From the NCBI GenBank assembly GCA_001931535.1, contig CP016211.1, positions 1,206,501-1,270,500 of the forward strand: a stretch of 64,000 nucleotides of DNA, in the 5' to 3' direction. Positions 1-8,193 of the stretch are shown here, one piece after another. The notes beneath the pieces were generated by a model. That model had not been told where the DNA came from and ran no database searches. It saw only the letters and a program-made list of their open reading frames with translations. Each line of letters begins with the position of its first letter. The first letter of the stretch is position 1. The position numbers and the translations under genes were made by a program. The stretch comes from Minicystis rosea. Its GTDB lineage: Bacteria > Myxococcota_A > Polyangia > Polyangiales > Polyangiaceae.

Positions 1-1398
1 GAGGATTGGCGCGTTGGCCGCCGTCGGTGCAGGCCGTGCGGCGGGGTTCGCCGGGGAGCTCTCGCTATAGCCACGGGCAAGGGCGCCGCCGCCCAGGCCG
101 AGGCTACGGAGCGTCGAGGGCATGCCGGGGGCGCGGACCTCGTTGATGGAGAGATGAACGTTGTCGAGCGTGGTCAGCGCCGGCAGGGCCGCACCCGCGC
201 TTCCCGCGAAGAAGGTGCCAAAGGTGGTGGAAGACTCCTTGAGCGTGATCGTAGCCACGTGGGTTGCAGCCGCCTTGCTGCGGATCACGATGGAATTACC
301 TGCCAGCCAGGCGGTGAGCGGGGCGCTGCCGATGGCCGTGTTGAACACACCCGCCATGAGGCTGACGTCGGTGCCGGTGCTGACGGGGATGTCGTGAGCA
401 GTCCCGTCATTCCACGTGAGAGTCAGTGTCTTGCTCAAGATGGATGATGCTTCGGCGACGATGAGATAGCTTTGCACCTCGACCTTGGCCCGGATCTCGA
501 CGTGCGAGCTCGTCGCGGTGACGACGAACGTGCTCCCCAGCGCGGTGGAGAGGAGCGATCGGAGACCGTCGGCGTCGAGCTGCGCCTTCCCTTGCGCGTC
601 GAAGCTCCCGCCGATGGCCGCCGAATTGATGGTCACCGCGATGGGCGCGCCGCTCGGGGCATCGCCGTTCCACCACTGGACCTGGAGGACGGTGCCCTCG
701 TACACATCGTACTTGTCGCTGTTGGCGAGATCGCGTGTGGCGATCATCGGCGCTTCTTCCGGGATGGGCCACGCGGTCGGCAAGGCCGGCGCGGTCGGCG
801 CCGTCGCCTTCTTGAATTCGTCCGTGACCGTGATGTAGCGGGATCCCGCGTTGACGATGGTCGCGACGTAGTCCTCGCGGCTCGAATCCATGCGAACGTC
901 GTCGAACGTCTCGAGGACCTTGGTGGCGCCGGCCTCGGTCCAGGTCACCTTGAGTTGGAATGCTTCGCCCGGGAAATGGGTCGAATCGGCGATCTCGACG
1001 CCGAGCGCATCCGCCCAGGCACCATGGCCGTTGGCCACGAACGACAGGGCGGACGGGAACAGGTTGCCCGCGCTCCCAGCGGCCTTCTTTCGGGTCTTCA
1101 CCAGGGGTGAAGTGCCCGTTTGGGCGTTGCTCGGCAGCACACGCACGGCATAGGCACGCTGTCCGCCGTTGGCGAAGAACGACTCGACGGCGTGAGCCAT
1201 GAGGCCCTTGTCGCCCTCTGCATAGCCGCCGAGCAGGCGGGTGAACTCGTCAAACGAGGTCAAGTAATGGGGCATGTCTGGGATGCCCCGCGCAGTCTCG
1301 CCGATGAACGCTGCCGTCGAGGTGCTCACCCCCTCGATCGGCCGTACACCACTGCTCACTTCTTCGACGTAAACTCCAGGATGAAGGCGCTCAGCCAT
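1..1398 (-). CDS. Contractile tail sheath protein (N-terminal part, runs off window)
   Basis: N-terminal 466 residues of a tail sheath protein, the polymer that surrounds the tube and contracts to push it through a target envelope in phage tails, R-type pyocins and eCIS. The frame starts at ATG 1396-1398 behind a GGAGGAG ribosome site and stays open to the left window edge, so the C-terminus is missing. The opening MAERLHPGVYVEEVSSGVRP, then PIEGVSTSTAAFIGE and a TSFDEFTRLLGGY stretch around residues 45-60, is the hallmark sheath start. Residues ~150-400 are Thr/Ala/Ser-rich and look like an inserted beta domain; the conserved C-terminal sheath domain would lie outside the window. Phage, pyocin and eCIS origin cannot be separated here because tube, baseplate and ATPase genes are not visible. 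Confidence 0.9.
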   Translation of the reverse strand, partial: MAERLHPGVYVEEVSSGVRPIEGVSTSTAAFIGETARGIPDMPHYLTSFDEFTRLLGGYAEGDKGLMAHAVESFFANGGQRAYAVRVLPSNAQTGTSPLVKTRKKAAGSAGNLFPSALSFVANGHGAWADALGVEIADSTHFPGEAFQLKVTWTEAGATKVLETFDDVRMDSSREDYVATIVNAGSRYITVTDEFKKATAPTAPALPTAWPIPEEAPMIATRDLANSDKYDVYEGTVLQVQWWNGDAPSGAPIAVTINSAAIGGSFDAQGKAQLDADGLRSLLSTALGSTFVVTATSSHVEIRAKVEVQSYLIVAEASSILSKTLTLTWNDGTAHDIPVSTGTDVSLMAGVFNTAIGSAPLTAWLAGNSIVIRSKAAATHVATITLKESSTTFGTFFAGSAGAALPALTTLDNVHLSINEVRAPGMPSTLRSLGLGGGALARGYSESSPANPAARPAPTAANAPIL

Positions 1399-1435
1399 CG
1401 CTCCTCCTCGTGTCGGACCGGTATTGAAACAACTC

Positions 1436-1449
1436 TCCTGACGTCAGGA
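1436..1449. promoter_or_regulatory. 14-bp perfect palindrome upstream of sheath gene
   Basis: TCCTGACGTCAGGA is a perfect 14-bp inverted repeat 38-51 bases before the sheath start codon. Its position in the 5' region of the gene makes it a candidate operator; that role is inference. Confidence 0.4.
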
Positions 1450-1465
1450 TTGACGCCCGGGACAC

Positions 1466-1645
1466 GCCAAAGGCACGTTCGTGCCGATGGCGCCGATCAA
1501 AATTTACTCGACGTCAGCGTCGGCGCCCAGGCTCGCGCCAAAGGCACGTTCGTGCCGGTGGCGCCCGCCACGACTCCACCGACTCAGGCGATGTCGGCGC
1601 TGACGCCCGGGGCTCGAGCCAAAGGCATGTTCGTGCCGATGGCGT
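1466..1645. repeat. Three imperfect tandem copies of a gene-end segment with internal palindromes
   Basis: The segment GCCAAAGGCACGTTCGTGCC and flanks occurs three times, starting at 1466, 1537 and 1618 (spacing 71 and 81 bases). The first two copies contain the perfect inverted repeat GGCACG-TT-CGTGCC; the third has one mismatch (GGCATG). The copy at 1618 encodes the last residues of the upstream protein (IGTNMPLARAPGVSADIA). The other two encode similar peptides (GTNVPLA) after its stop and in other frames, so this looks like a duplicated gene end, a set of operator-like palindromes, or both. Confidence 0.6.
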
Positions 1646-3536
1646 CGACCTCGATCTCCGCCGTCTCCACCGCGGGCTGCGGCGCGAGGGTCGTCTGGTC
1701 GTCCAACAGCGCGGAGACGCGATAATCCACAGTGAATCGATACAAGTTGTTGAGGAGATCGTCCCGGCGTCGCACCGACGCTTGCTGGACGAAATACTCT
1801 TCTCCGAAGAGCAGTGTCCGCGCGCGCGGCCAACTGCCGACGATCGCCGGAGAGACCGTCAGCCGCCCGTTCCCCGCGTCCACGGCGACGATCGTCGTCT
1901 CCATCCGCCGCGTCCCGGGGCGCACGCCGTCCTCGGTCTCGGCGACGCGGACGCGCATGCCCGGCGCGAACCGGCCGGCCGGCGTGAGCGTGGTGCGCAG
2001 CCGCGGATCGAACGCTCCGAGCGGCTCGGAGAACAGGTGGGCGTGGTGAACCCCCATCGTGATGGGATTGCCGGCATGACCCACGGTGAGCGTCATGTCG
2101 TATCCTGCGGCGAACGTGCCTGTCGCGCGGATGGGCTGAGGGTACGGCAGCGGCAACGGCGGCACGAGGACACCGTCGACATACAGCTCGATCGCGCCCG
2201 TGGAGGCGTCGACGGAGGCATGAACGACCGCGCCGTTCTCGAACCGATCCGCGAAGACCCGACATCGTGTCTCGGCGGGTGACGTGATGTCGGCCGGCCC
2301 GGTGAACGTGGAAGTCCCGACGATGTCGACAGCGACGACCTCCACCAGGGTAGCGTCCGGGCCTGGGATCTCGATCACCTTCACCTCGGCATCGAGGCCG
2401 AGCACCGTTTTGCTGCCGAGATCGAGCGAGAGCAGGTGCAGTGTCTGCGGCAGCGTCAAGGAAGCAGCGGTAAAGTCATCGGCATCGAACGACACACCGA
2501 TCGACACGGCCATCCCGCGCGGCGCGGGCTGCGGCGCGTCGAAGGGGCTCGGAATCGGCGGAGTCGGGCTGATCGCGAGCGCCAATGTCGCCTCGGCCGC
2601 GAGATCGATTCGGCCGGGGGTAGGCGTCGTCGATCCCTCGATGGTGAAGGGGCGATTGGTGACTCGGTCCCTCGGCGCCCAGGGATCCGGCGAATCGTTG
2701 GCATCGAGGAGCGCCATCGAGCTGCGCTTGACCGGCTCTCCCTCGGGGAGAAGGCGAATCTCGGACGTGCCATCGACGAGATCGCGCGCGAGCAGCGCCG
2801 GTTGGGTCACGAGGCTTCCTCGCCCCGGATACAGCCGATGAGCGCTGTCGGCGAGCGACGCGATGTGAGCCTGGCTGTCCGCCCAGAAGTCGGCGCGGAC
2901 GTCGACGAGCATCGCGCGGGGGACCGGCAGCTCGTGATAATGAAGGCGCCCGTCCACCGCCTGCGCGTCGCGGAGCTCGAGGATGTCGGCGATGCTGTCG
3001 GCCGACGACAAGACCTCGACGCTCGATCGCTCGGCCGCCTGCACCAGGCCCCGGCGCCCAGAGGTGATGACGAAGCGCTTCTGCGCCGCATCCCAGCGAC
3101 ACGCGATCTGCCTGAGCTCGTCGATCCGGCGCGGAATCTCGCTCGAAACGAGATCGTCGATCGCCTCCTGGATGGCGTCGTGGATCTTGCCCGCGATCAC
3201 CTCCGGCGTCCCGACGAGGCCGGTGAGGGTCAGGCCGAGGGTCGTGGCACCGTCGAAACGCAAAGCCAGCGGGCCATCATCGATGGTGGCTGGGAAAGGG
3301 TCGAGCTGTCCACCAAGAAGATACCCTGGGTATTGCACAAGCGCTCTCGGCGTGATCCGAGCGTCGCGAACAGGCTCTATTTCTACGGCCAAAGGCCCCG
3401 TTATCGACGCATAGGGCGTGCGCGGAGGCCGGTATGCAGGGTCCGCATAGCCGTGCCCGGCGCTCACCGGACGACGGCCACAACCCACACCCGCTCGCAC
3501 CAGCCAAAGGAGCGCTTGAAGGATCTCGGGGGCCAC
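1584..3536 (-). CDS. LamG-like domain protein next to tail sheath gene
   Basis: Unrecognised 650-residue protein. Around residues 425-520 the pattern 'IELYVDGVLV ... FAAGYDMTLTVGHAGNPITMGVHHAHLFSEPLG' style (shown here only as short pieces: IELYVDGVLV, TLTVGHAG, HHAHLFSEPLG) is that of a LamG/concanavalin-like beta-sandwich that often binds carbohydrate. The N-terminal half has PEVIAGKIHDAIQEAID and other mixed alpha/beta segments. It precedes the sheath gene on the same strand with a 185-base gap that holds the triple repeat, so it may be a structural or receptor-binding part of the same particle (inference). The start is uncertain: GTG 3536 has a stop just upstream and no clear ribosome site; GTG 3467 (MSAGHGYADPAYRPP) is an alternative. 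Confidence 0.75.
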   Translation of the reverse strand: MAPEILQALLWLVRAGVGCGRRPVSAGHGYADPAYRPPRTPYASITGPLAVEIEPVRDARITPRALVQYPGYLLGGQLDPFPATIDDGPLALRFDGATTLGLTLTGLVGTPEVIAGKIHDAIQEAIDDLVSSEIPRRIDELRQIACRWDAAQKRFVITSGRRGLVQAAERSSVEVLSSADSIADILELRDAQAVDGRLHYHELPVPRAMLVDVRADFWADSQAHIASLADSAHRLYPGRGSLVTQPALLARDLVDGTSEIRLLPEGEPVKRSSMALLDANDSPDPWAPRDRVTNRPFTIEGSTTPTPGRIDLAAEATLALAISPTPPIPSPFDAPQPAPRGMAVSIGVSFDADDFTAASLTLPQTLHLLSLDLGSKTVLGLDAEVKVIEIPGPDATLVEVVAVDIVGTSTFTGPADITSPAETRCRVFADRFENGAVVHASVDASTGAIELYVDGVLVPPLPLPYPQPIRATGTFAAGYDMTLTVGHAGNPITMGVHHAHLFSEPLGAFDPRLRTTLTPAGRFAPGMRVRVAETEDGVRPGTRRMETTIVAVDAGNGRLTVSPAIVGSWPRARTLLFGEEYFVQQASVRRRDDLLNNLYRFTVDYRVSALLDDQTTLAPQPAVETAEIEVDAIGTNMPLARAPGVSADIA

Positions 3537-3954
3537 GAGTCGTAACTAAGCTGCGATGATTTGTTTGTCCAAGCGATTCTGTTCGAGACGCGGGGATCGA
3601 GACGAGAAATCGACCATGGTTGTTTGAGGTCGTGTTTGGATATCGGGTCTCGACCATCGGAATCATCGGATTCGGAGGAGCGCTTGGCCCATTGTGTGGA
3701 TGGGCTGGATTGCCCCTGCCCGATGTCGTGATGACGAGCGGGAAGGGGACCACCCGCGAGGGCGCCCATCCGGGAGATACGCTTGGCCACGTCTGCGAGC
3801 TGCGCGCGATGTCGATTGTCTTCGAGGGATATCGATGCTCCCGCGGGAGAAGCGTTTGCGGCGGGGGCGCCGAGCGTGACGAAAACCGGACCACAAATGT
3901 TATTGACAGCGGGGCCTCGTCTTCGCGGATCATCCGCCGGAGAGTCGGAACCGC
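3537..3954. other. Intergenic region between divergent genes
   Basis: No convincing gene on either strand. It must hold the promoters of the divergent minus (LamG-like) and plus (membrane protein) genes. A TTGACA hexamer near 3904 is the only recognisable -35-like element and no good -10 follows it. Confidence 0.5.
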
Positions 3955-4635
3955 ATGTTTCAAGCCATCTACGATAGCCCCTGGGCTGCCACCGCGTTCG
4001 TCGGGGCGGCGAGCTTTGCTGCGCTGGCGCTGTGGATTCGGCGCAAGTCGTTCCTGGTCGCGTACTTCGTGCTCTTCACGGTGGAGATCTTGGCGGATGC
4101 GCTGCGGTCGGGGAGCTGGGCGCCGCCGATTCATCCGGCGTGGGCGGGGGCCGTCGGCATCGCGTTCGTGGTGCTCGGGGATTTTCGTTACTTCCTCCTC
4201 GTCGAGCGCTTCGCGCAAAGGTCGGCGGCGCGCCCTGGAGATGCGACGGCGCCATCGGCTTGGGCGGTGGCGACGGTGCTCGCGTTGATCGTGCCCGTGG
4301 CGTCCGTCCCGGTGATCAAGCTGCTTCCGCCGCGGTGCGCCGACGTGCGCTGGACCTATCTCGCGTACGAGGTGATGTTCGTCGCGCTCGCGGTGGCGCT
4401 TCGTGCCGTCGTGCTCCCGCGGCGCCTCGCTGCCGCGCCCGCCGCGGTGCGGCGCTGGCTGCTCGGTGTCACCACATTTCAGATCGTCCAGTACGCCCTT
4501 TGGGCGAGCGCGGACGTGCTCATCCTCGGCGGCGCCGACGCGGGCTTCGCGCTTCGGCTCGTGCCCAATGCCATGTACTACGCGCTCTTTCTGCCCTTCG
4601 TGGCTTTCCGTGCTCCGGCCGAGGTGGACGCCTGA
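3955..4635 (+). CDS. Polytopic inner-membrane protein of unknown function
   Basis: 226 residues with about six or seven hydrophobic helices (e.g. AATAFVGAASFAALALWI, VATVLALIVPVASVPVI, LRLVPNAMYYALFLPFVAF) separated by short Arg-rich loops. Length and helix spacing resemble small bacterial membrane-sensor or carotenoid-type 7TM proteins, but no diagnostic motif is seen and no function is assigned. It is the first gene of a plus-strand run that continues with an HD-like protein and two glycosyltransferases; the 165-base gap to the next gene makes operon membership uncertain. Confidence 0.8.
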   Translation: MFQAIYDSPWAATAFVGAASFAALALWIRRKSFLVAYFVLFTVEILADALRSGSWAPPIHPAWAGAVGIAFVVLGDFRYFLLVERFAQRSAARPGDATAPSAWAVATVLALIVPVASVPVIKLLPPRCADVRWTYLAYEVMFVALAVALRAVVLPRRLAAAPAAVRRWLLGVTTFQIVQYALWASADVLILGGADAGFALRLVPNAMYYALFLPFVAFRAPAEVDA

Positions 4636-4800
4636 GCAAAGCGGCGAGAGAGCATGGCATTGCGTGCGCGTCCGGGGGCGCCTGTGTTCGCCGGGGCGGC
4701 CGTGAGGTGCTTTGCGGGATCGACACGATGGCTCAGCCTCGCTCCAGGATCCTAGGCTCCGAGCGCGTCGACTTGGTCGACGACGCGAAAGGACCGATCC

Positions 4801-5706
4801 GTGCTCGAGCGCCTGGTCATCGCTGCCGGCGGGCTGCCTGCGAGCAGAGTCGTTCCCGACGTCGCGGCCGAGTTTCCCTCCGTCGAGGTCGTCGTCGAGG
4901 AGCAGGACGCGCCCGTCTCGGCGGGCCGCCTCGTCGCCATCGATCTGGCGCATTGGATGGCGCCGTTCACCAAGCCGAGCGCGCTCGATGCGGTCGTGGA
5001 GCACACCGCGGCGCAAGGACCGTTCGGGGTGCGTGTCGTCGGCGCGCCGGCGCGCGCGGAGCGGGCGTGTCTCGAGATCCTCACTCGCTACCAACGTCAC
5101 CTCCGGCGCCGCAACGCGGAGTCGGCGACGGCGCTCTGGGATCGCGTGGCCGCGCGCCACAAGGCGCTGCACGACTTGGCCACGCCGCTCGGATGCGCCG
5201 ATCACGCGCGCGCCCTCGACGCTTGGCAATGGGTGCTGCGCCTCGATCCGGAGGCGAGCCTCGCATTGCAAGTGGCCGCGCTGTTTCGCGAGGACGAGCG
5301 GATCGCGCCGGACGTTTCCACGCGCCCCGATTCTCGTCGCCGCGGTGAGGTGATGGTGGGCCCGCGTTGCGGCGCCGCCATGGCCCGCGCGATCTTGGCC
5401 GGTGCGGGCGTCGACGCCGCGGTGATCGAGCGCGTCGCGGACCTCGTCGAGCGGCGTGACGAGCCCAGCGACGATCTCGAGCGCGCGCGCCTCGATGAAG
5501 CGGACGCGCTCTCGTTCCTGTCGCTCGCGAGCCCCGGCTTCATCGATCGTCACGGCCCCGATCGCACGCGCGCTCGCATCGCGCGCGTGTTGGGAAGGCT
5601 CGGCCCGGCCGCGAAGGGCCGGGTGCTCGGCATTCGTTACCGCCCCGACGTCCGCGCGCTCGTCCTGCTCGCGCTCGGCGCCGCGGCTTCGCAGCCTGCT
5701 TTATGA
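4801..5706 (+). CDS. HD-superfamily-like protein with degenerate metal site
   Basis: 301 residues, GTG start with AAGGA nine bases upstream. The C-terminal half follows the layout of HD-domain metal phosphohydrolases: DHARALDAWQWVLRLDPEA, then 'LQVAALFREDERI', then 'DEADALSFLSLASPGFIDR' and a basic helix to the end. In HD proteins the second segment normally carries His-Asp; here it reads Arg-Glu (ALFREDERI), and no His precedes the GAAMARAILAGAG helix. The metal site therefore looks lost, suggesting a scaffold or regulatory role (inference). The N-terminal ~110 residues are an unknown alpha/beta domain. The stop lies eight bases before the next start, so it is probably co-transcribed with the glycosyltransferases. 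Confidence 0.75.
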   Translation: MLERLVIAAGGLPASRVVPDVAAEFPSVEVVVEEQDAPVSAGRLVAIDLAHWMAPFTKPSALDAVVEHTAAQGPFGVRVVGAPARAERACLEILTRYQRHLRRRNAESATALWDRVAARHKALHDLATPLGCADHARALDAWQWVLRLDPEASLALQVAALFREDERIAPDVSTRPDSRRRGEVMVGPRCGAAMARAILAGAGVDAAVIERVADLVERRDEPSDDLERARLDEADALSFLSLASPGFIDRHGPDRTRARIARVLGRLGPAAKGRVLGIRYRPDVRALVLLALGAAASQPAL

Positions 5707-5713
5707 GGCCATC

Positions 5714-7033
5714 ATGCGCTTCGTCGTCTTCGGCCTGACGGTCAGCTCCTCGTGGGGCAATGGACACGCGACCTTGTGGCGCGCGCTCATACGCGCGCTC
5801 GGGCGGCTCGGTCACAGCGTGACGTTCTTCGAGCGCGACGTGCCGCACTACGCGAAACACCGTGATCTCGATCGGCTCGAGCACGGCGAGCTCCGCTTCT
5901 ACGAGGCTTGGGAGCCGGTGATCCCCGAGGCGCGCGCCGTCCTCGCCAACGCCGACGTGGCGATCGTCACCTCGTATTGTCCAGACGGCGTGGCCGCGGC
6001 CGAGCTCGTCCTCGACTCGCGCGCGCGCTGCAAGGTCTTCTACGATCTCGATACGCCGGTGACGCTCTCGCTCGCGCGCGCCGGCCAGCGGCCCGCGTAC
6101 CTCGGCCCGAACGGGCTCGGGCGCTTCGATCTCGTGCTCAGCTTCACCGGCGGCGCCGCGCTCGACGAGCTGCGATCACTGCTCGGTGCGCGCCGCGTCG
6201 CGCCGCTCTACGGCAGCGTCGATCCCGACGTGTATCGTCCCGCGGCGCCGAACGAAGCGTTCCGCGCCGATCTCTCGTACCTCGGTCCGTGGGCCGCCGA
6301 TCGCGTGCAGCCCATGGCGGCGCTCCTCGTCGACGTGGCGCGCCTCCGGCCCGAGCGGCGCTTCCTCGTGGGCGGCGCGCTCTATCCGGCCTCGTATCCG
6401 TGGCCGCCGAACGTGGCTCGCATCGAGCATGTCGCGCCGCCGGATCATCCGGCGTTCTTCGCGTCGTCGCGCATTTCGCTGAGCCTCACGCGCGCCGTCA
6501 TGGCGAGCCTCGGCTACTGCCCGTCGGGCCGGCTCTTCGAAGCGGCGGCGTGCGGCGCGGCCGTCGTGAGCGATTCGTTCGAGGGGCTCGATCGCTTCTT
6601 CGCGCCCGGTCGGGAGCTCATCGTGGCGCGGAGCACCGCGGACGTGCTCGCCGCGCTCGATCGCAGCGACGATGAGCTCGCGCGCATCGGGCACGCGGCG
6701 CGCGAGCGCGTCCTCGCAGAGCACACCTCCGATCGCCGGGCCCGCGAGCTCTGCGCCGCCCTCGAGGGGGAGGGAGGTAGCGATGCCATCGGTCCGCTCG
6801 GCCCTCACGAGAGCCGCAACGCTCGTTCGCTCGCTCGGGATCGCATCACCTCATGCACGCTGATCGCGGCGCGAGCGAGGGACCGGAAGCGCGCGATCCC
6901 GCGGCGCGCCTCACCGTGCTCCTCGTCGCCGAGCCGCTCGCGCCGATCGGTCCCGAGGCCACCTCCGGCACCGCGCAAATCCTCTCGTTCCTCGACGATC
7001 GCCTCGTCGACGCCGGCCATCGATCACTCGTGA
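5714..7033 (+). CDS. CgeB/DUF3880-like glycosyltransferase (C-terminus probably frameshifted)
   Basis: GT-B type glycosyltransferase. It starts MRFVVFGLTVSSSWGNGHAT behind GAGG, with a Rossmann-like N-terminal domain and the nucleotide-sugar site signature PSGRLFEAAACGAAVVSDSF around residues 275-295. It is paralogous to the product at 16288-17421: both share YD(L/I)DTPVTL and PLYGSVDP. Family members of the spore-coat CgeB type glycosylate proteins or surface polymers in the cytoplasm. After residue ~352 (ALEGEGG) the sequence turns Arg/Ser-rich and is simply another frame of the next gene. One extra G in the run at 6766-6770 would give a stop TAG at 6778-6780, two bases before an ATG (6783) with a perfect GGAGGGAGG ribosome site. 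The true protein is probably ~355 residues. Confidence 0.85.
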   Translation: MRFVVFGLTVSSSWGNGHATLWRALIRALGRLGHSVTFFERDVPHYAKHRDLDRLEHGELRFYEAWEPVIPEARAVLANADVAIVTSYCPDGVAAAELVLDSRARCKVFYDLDTPVTLSLARAGQRPAYLGPNGLGRFDLVLSFTGGAALDELRSLLGARRVAPLYGSVDPDVYRPAAPNEAFRADLSYLGPWAADRVQPMAALLVDVARLRPERRFLVGGALYPASYPWPPNVARIEHVAPPDHPAFFASSRISLSLTRAVMASLGYCPSGRLFEAAACGAAVVSDSFEGLDRFFAPGRELIVARSTADVLAALDRSDDELARIGHAARERVLAEHTSDRRARELCAALEGEGGSDAIGPLGPHESRNARSLARDRITSCTLIAARARDRKRAIPRRASPCSSSPSRSRRSVPRPPPAPRKSSRSSTIASSTPAIDHS

Positions 7034-7998
7034 TCGCGCCCGAAGGATCGGTCTGCCGCGGACGCCTCCTCGCGACACCGCTGCCGCGCGGCCGCTTCGA
7101 TGCGTCCGCCCGCCGTCGCGTCGAGCGCTGGCATCGCGCCGCGATCGCGCGCGCGATCCGCGATCACGCGATCGATCTCGTGCACCTCTTGGGCCTCGAT
7201 TTCGACGGGTATCTCCCCGATCCCGGGCCGCCGGTGCTCGTCACGTTGCACCTCCCGCCGGTGCTCTACGGCTCCTCCGTGTTGCGGGTGGATCGGCCCG
7301 CCACGTTCCTTCATGGCCTCTCCGTGGGAGAGGCGTCGCTCTTCCCCGACGATGCGTCCCTGCTTCCGGCGATCCCGGCGGGGATCGCGCTGGATCGCTT
7401 CCGTTTCGGCGCGCGCAAGCATCGCTTCGCGCTGTCGATCGGCCGCGTTTGTCCGGAGAAAGGGCACCATCTCGCGCTCTCCGCCGCCGCGCGTGCGGGC
7501 GTGCCGCTCTTGATCGCGGGGCGCGTCTCGCCCTTTGCGGTGCACGAGCGTTACTTTCGCGAAGCCATCGCGCCGCGCCTCGATCGTGATCGTCGCTTCC
7601 TCGGCCCGATCGCCGGCGTTCGCAAACGCCGTCTGCTCGCGGGCGCTCGCTGCGTGATCGTGCCCAGCGCGATGCCGGAGACACGCTCGCTGGTCGCCAT
7701 GGAAGCCCTCGCGTCCGGTACGCCGGTGGTGGCCTTCCGGCGCGGCGCGCTGCCGGACATCGTCGAGCACGGCGTGACGGGGTTCTTGGTCGACGACGTG
7801 GAAGAGATGGCGGACGCCATCCTCGCCGCGGAGACGCTCGATCCGCTCGCCTGCCGTCGCGCCGCCGAAGAGCGCTTCTCGGCGGAGCGGATGACGCACG
7901 CCTTCTTCGATGCCTATGCGGGGATCGTCGGCGCTTCGCGCTGCGCCTCGCAGATCGCGCGGGACATCGATTCTCGCGGGCGGCCGGCGGACGTTTGA
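6853..7998 (+). CDS. GT4-family glycosyltransferase
   Basis: 381 residues. N-terminal acceptor domain with LTVLLVAEPLAPIGPEATSG and IDLVHLLGLDFDGYLPD, C-terminal donor domain starting at FALSIGRVCPEKGHHLAL. The retaining GT4 signature is 'MPETRSLVAMEALASGTPVV' followed by HGVTGFLVDD. Such enzymes transfer a sugar from a nucleotide donor to a glycan, lipid or small molecule in the cytosol. The annotated ATG overlaps the upstream gene by 181 bases. An ATG at 6783 behind a strong ribosome site opens a 26-codon frame (MPSVRSALTRAATLVRSLGI) that ends at 6863, so either a leader peptide precedes this gene or its N-terminus is frameshifted. A strong hairpin follows the stop. Confidence 0.88.
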   Translation: MHADRGASEGPEARDPAARLTVLLVAEPLAPIGPEATSGTAQILSFLDDRLVDAGHRSLVIAPEGSVCRGRLLATPLPRGRFDASARRRVERWHRAAIARAIRDHAIDLVHLLGLDFDGYLPDPGPPVLVTLHLPPVLYGSSVLRVDRPATFLHGLSVGEASLFPDDASLLPAIPAGIALDRFRFGARKHRFALSIGRVCPEKGHHLALSAAARAGVPLLIAGRVSPFAVHERYFREAIAPRLDRDRRFLGPIAGVRKRRLLAGARCVIVPSAMPETRSLVAMEALASGTPVVAFRRGALPDIVEHGVTGFLVDDVEEMADAILAAETLDPLACRRAAEERFSAERMTHAFFDAYAGIVGASRCASQIARDIDSRGRPADV

Positions 7999-8076
7999 TC
8001 GCCGCGCGCCGGCGAGCAACGATGATGGGCCCGAATACGAGAAGAAGGGTTTGGTATCGAAGTGGGTTTGGAGACT

Positions 8077-8118
8077 CCCCTTCACGGCGGGCCGTCATCG
8101 ACCCGCCGTGTGAAGGGG
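8077..8118. terminator. Bidirectional hairpin between convergent genes
   Basis: CCCCTTC and ACGGCGGG on the left pair with CCCGCCG and GAAGGGG on the right across a 10-base loop, with a short bulge. It lies between the convergent glycosyltransferase and protease genes. No U-tract is present, as is usual in high-GC genomes. Confidence 0.7.
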
Positions 8119-8193
8119 TGCAGTGCTCCGGGCGCCGGGGAGGCGCCCAGACCATGATTGGGAATCACGCGCGGATGGGCGCGAGATTGCCAA

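Noticed and set aside
3900..3935. Sigma-70 promoter at TTGACA
   Set aside because: No acceptable -10 element at the right distance.
3277..5553. 758-codon minus-strand frame
   Set aside because: Crosses an intergenic region and runs opposite two good plus-strand genes; Arg/His-rich composition.
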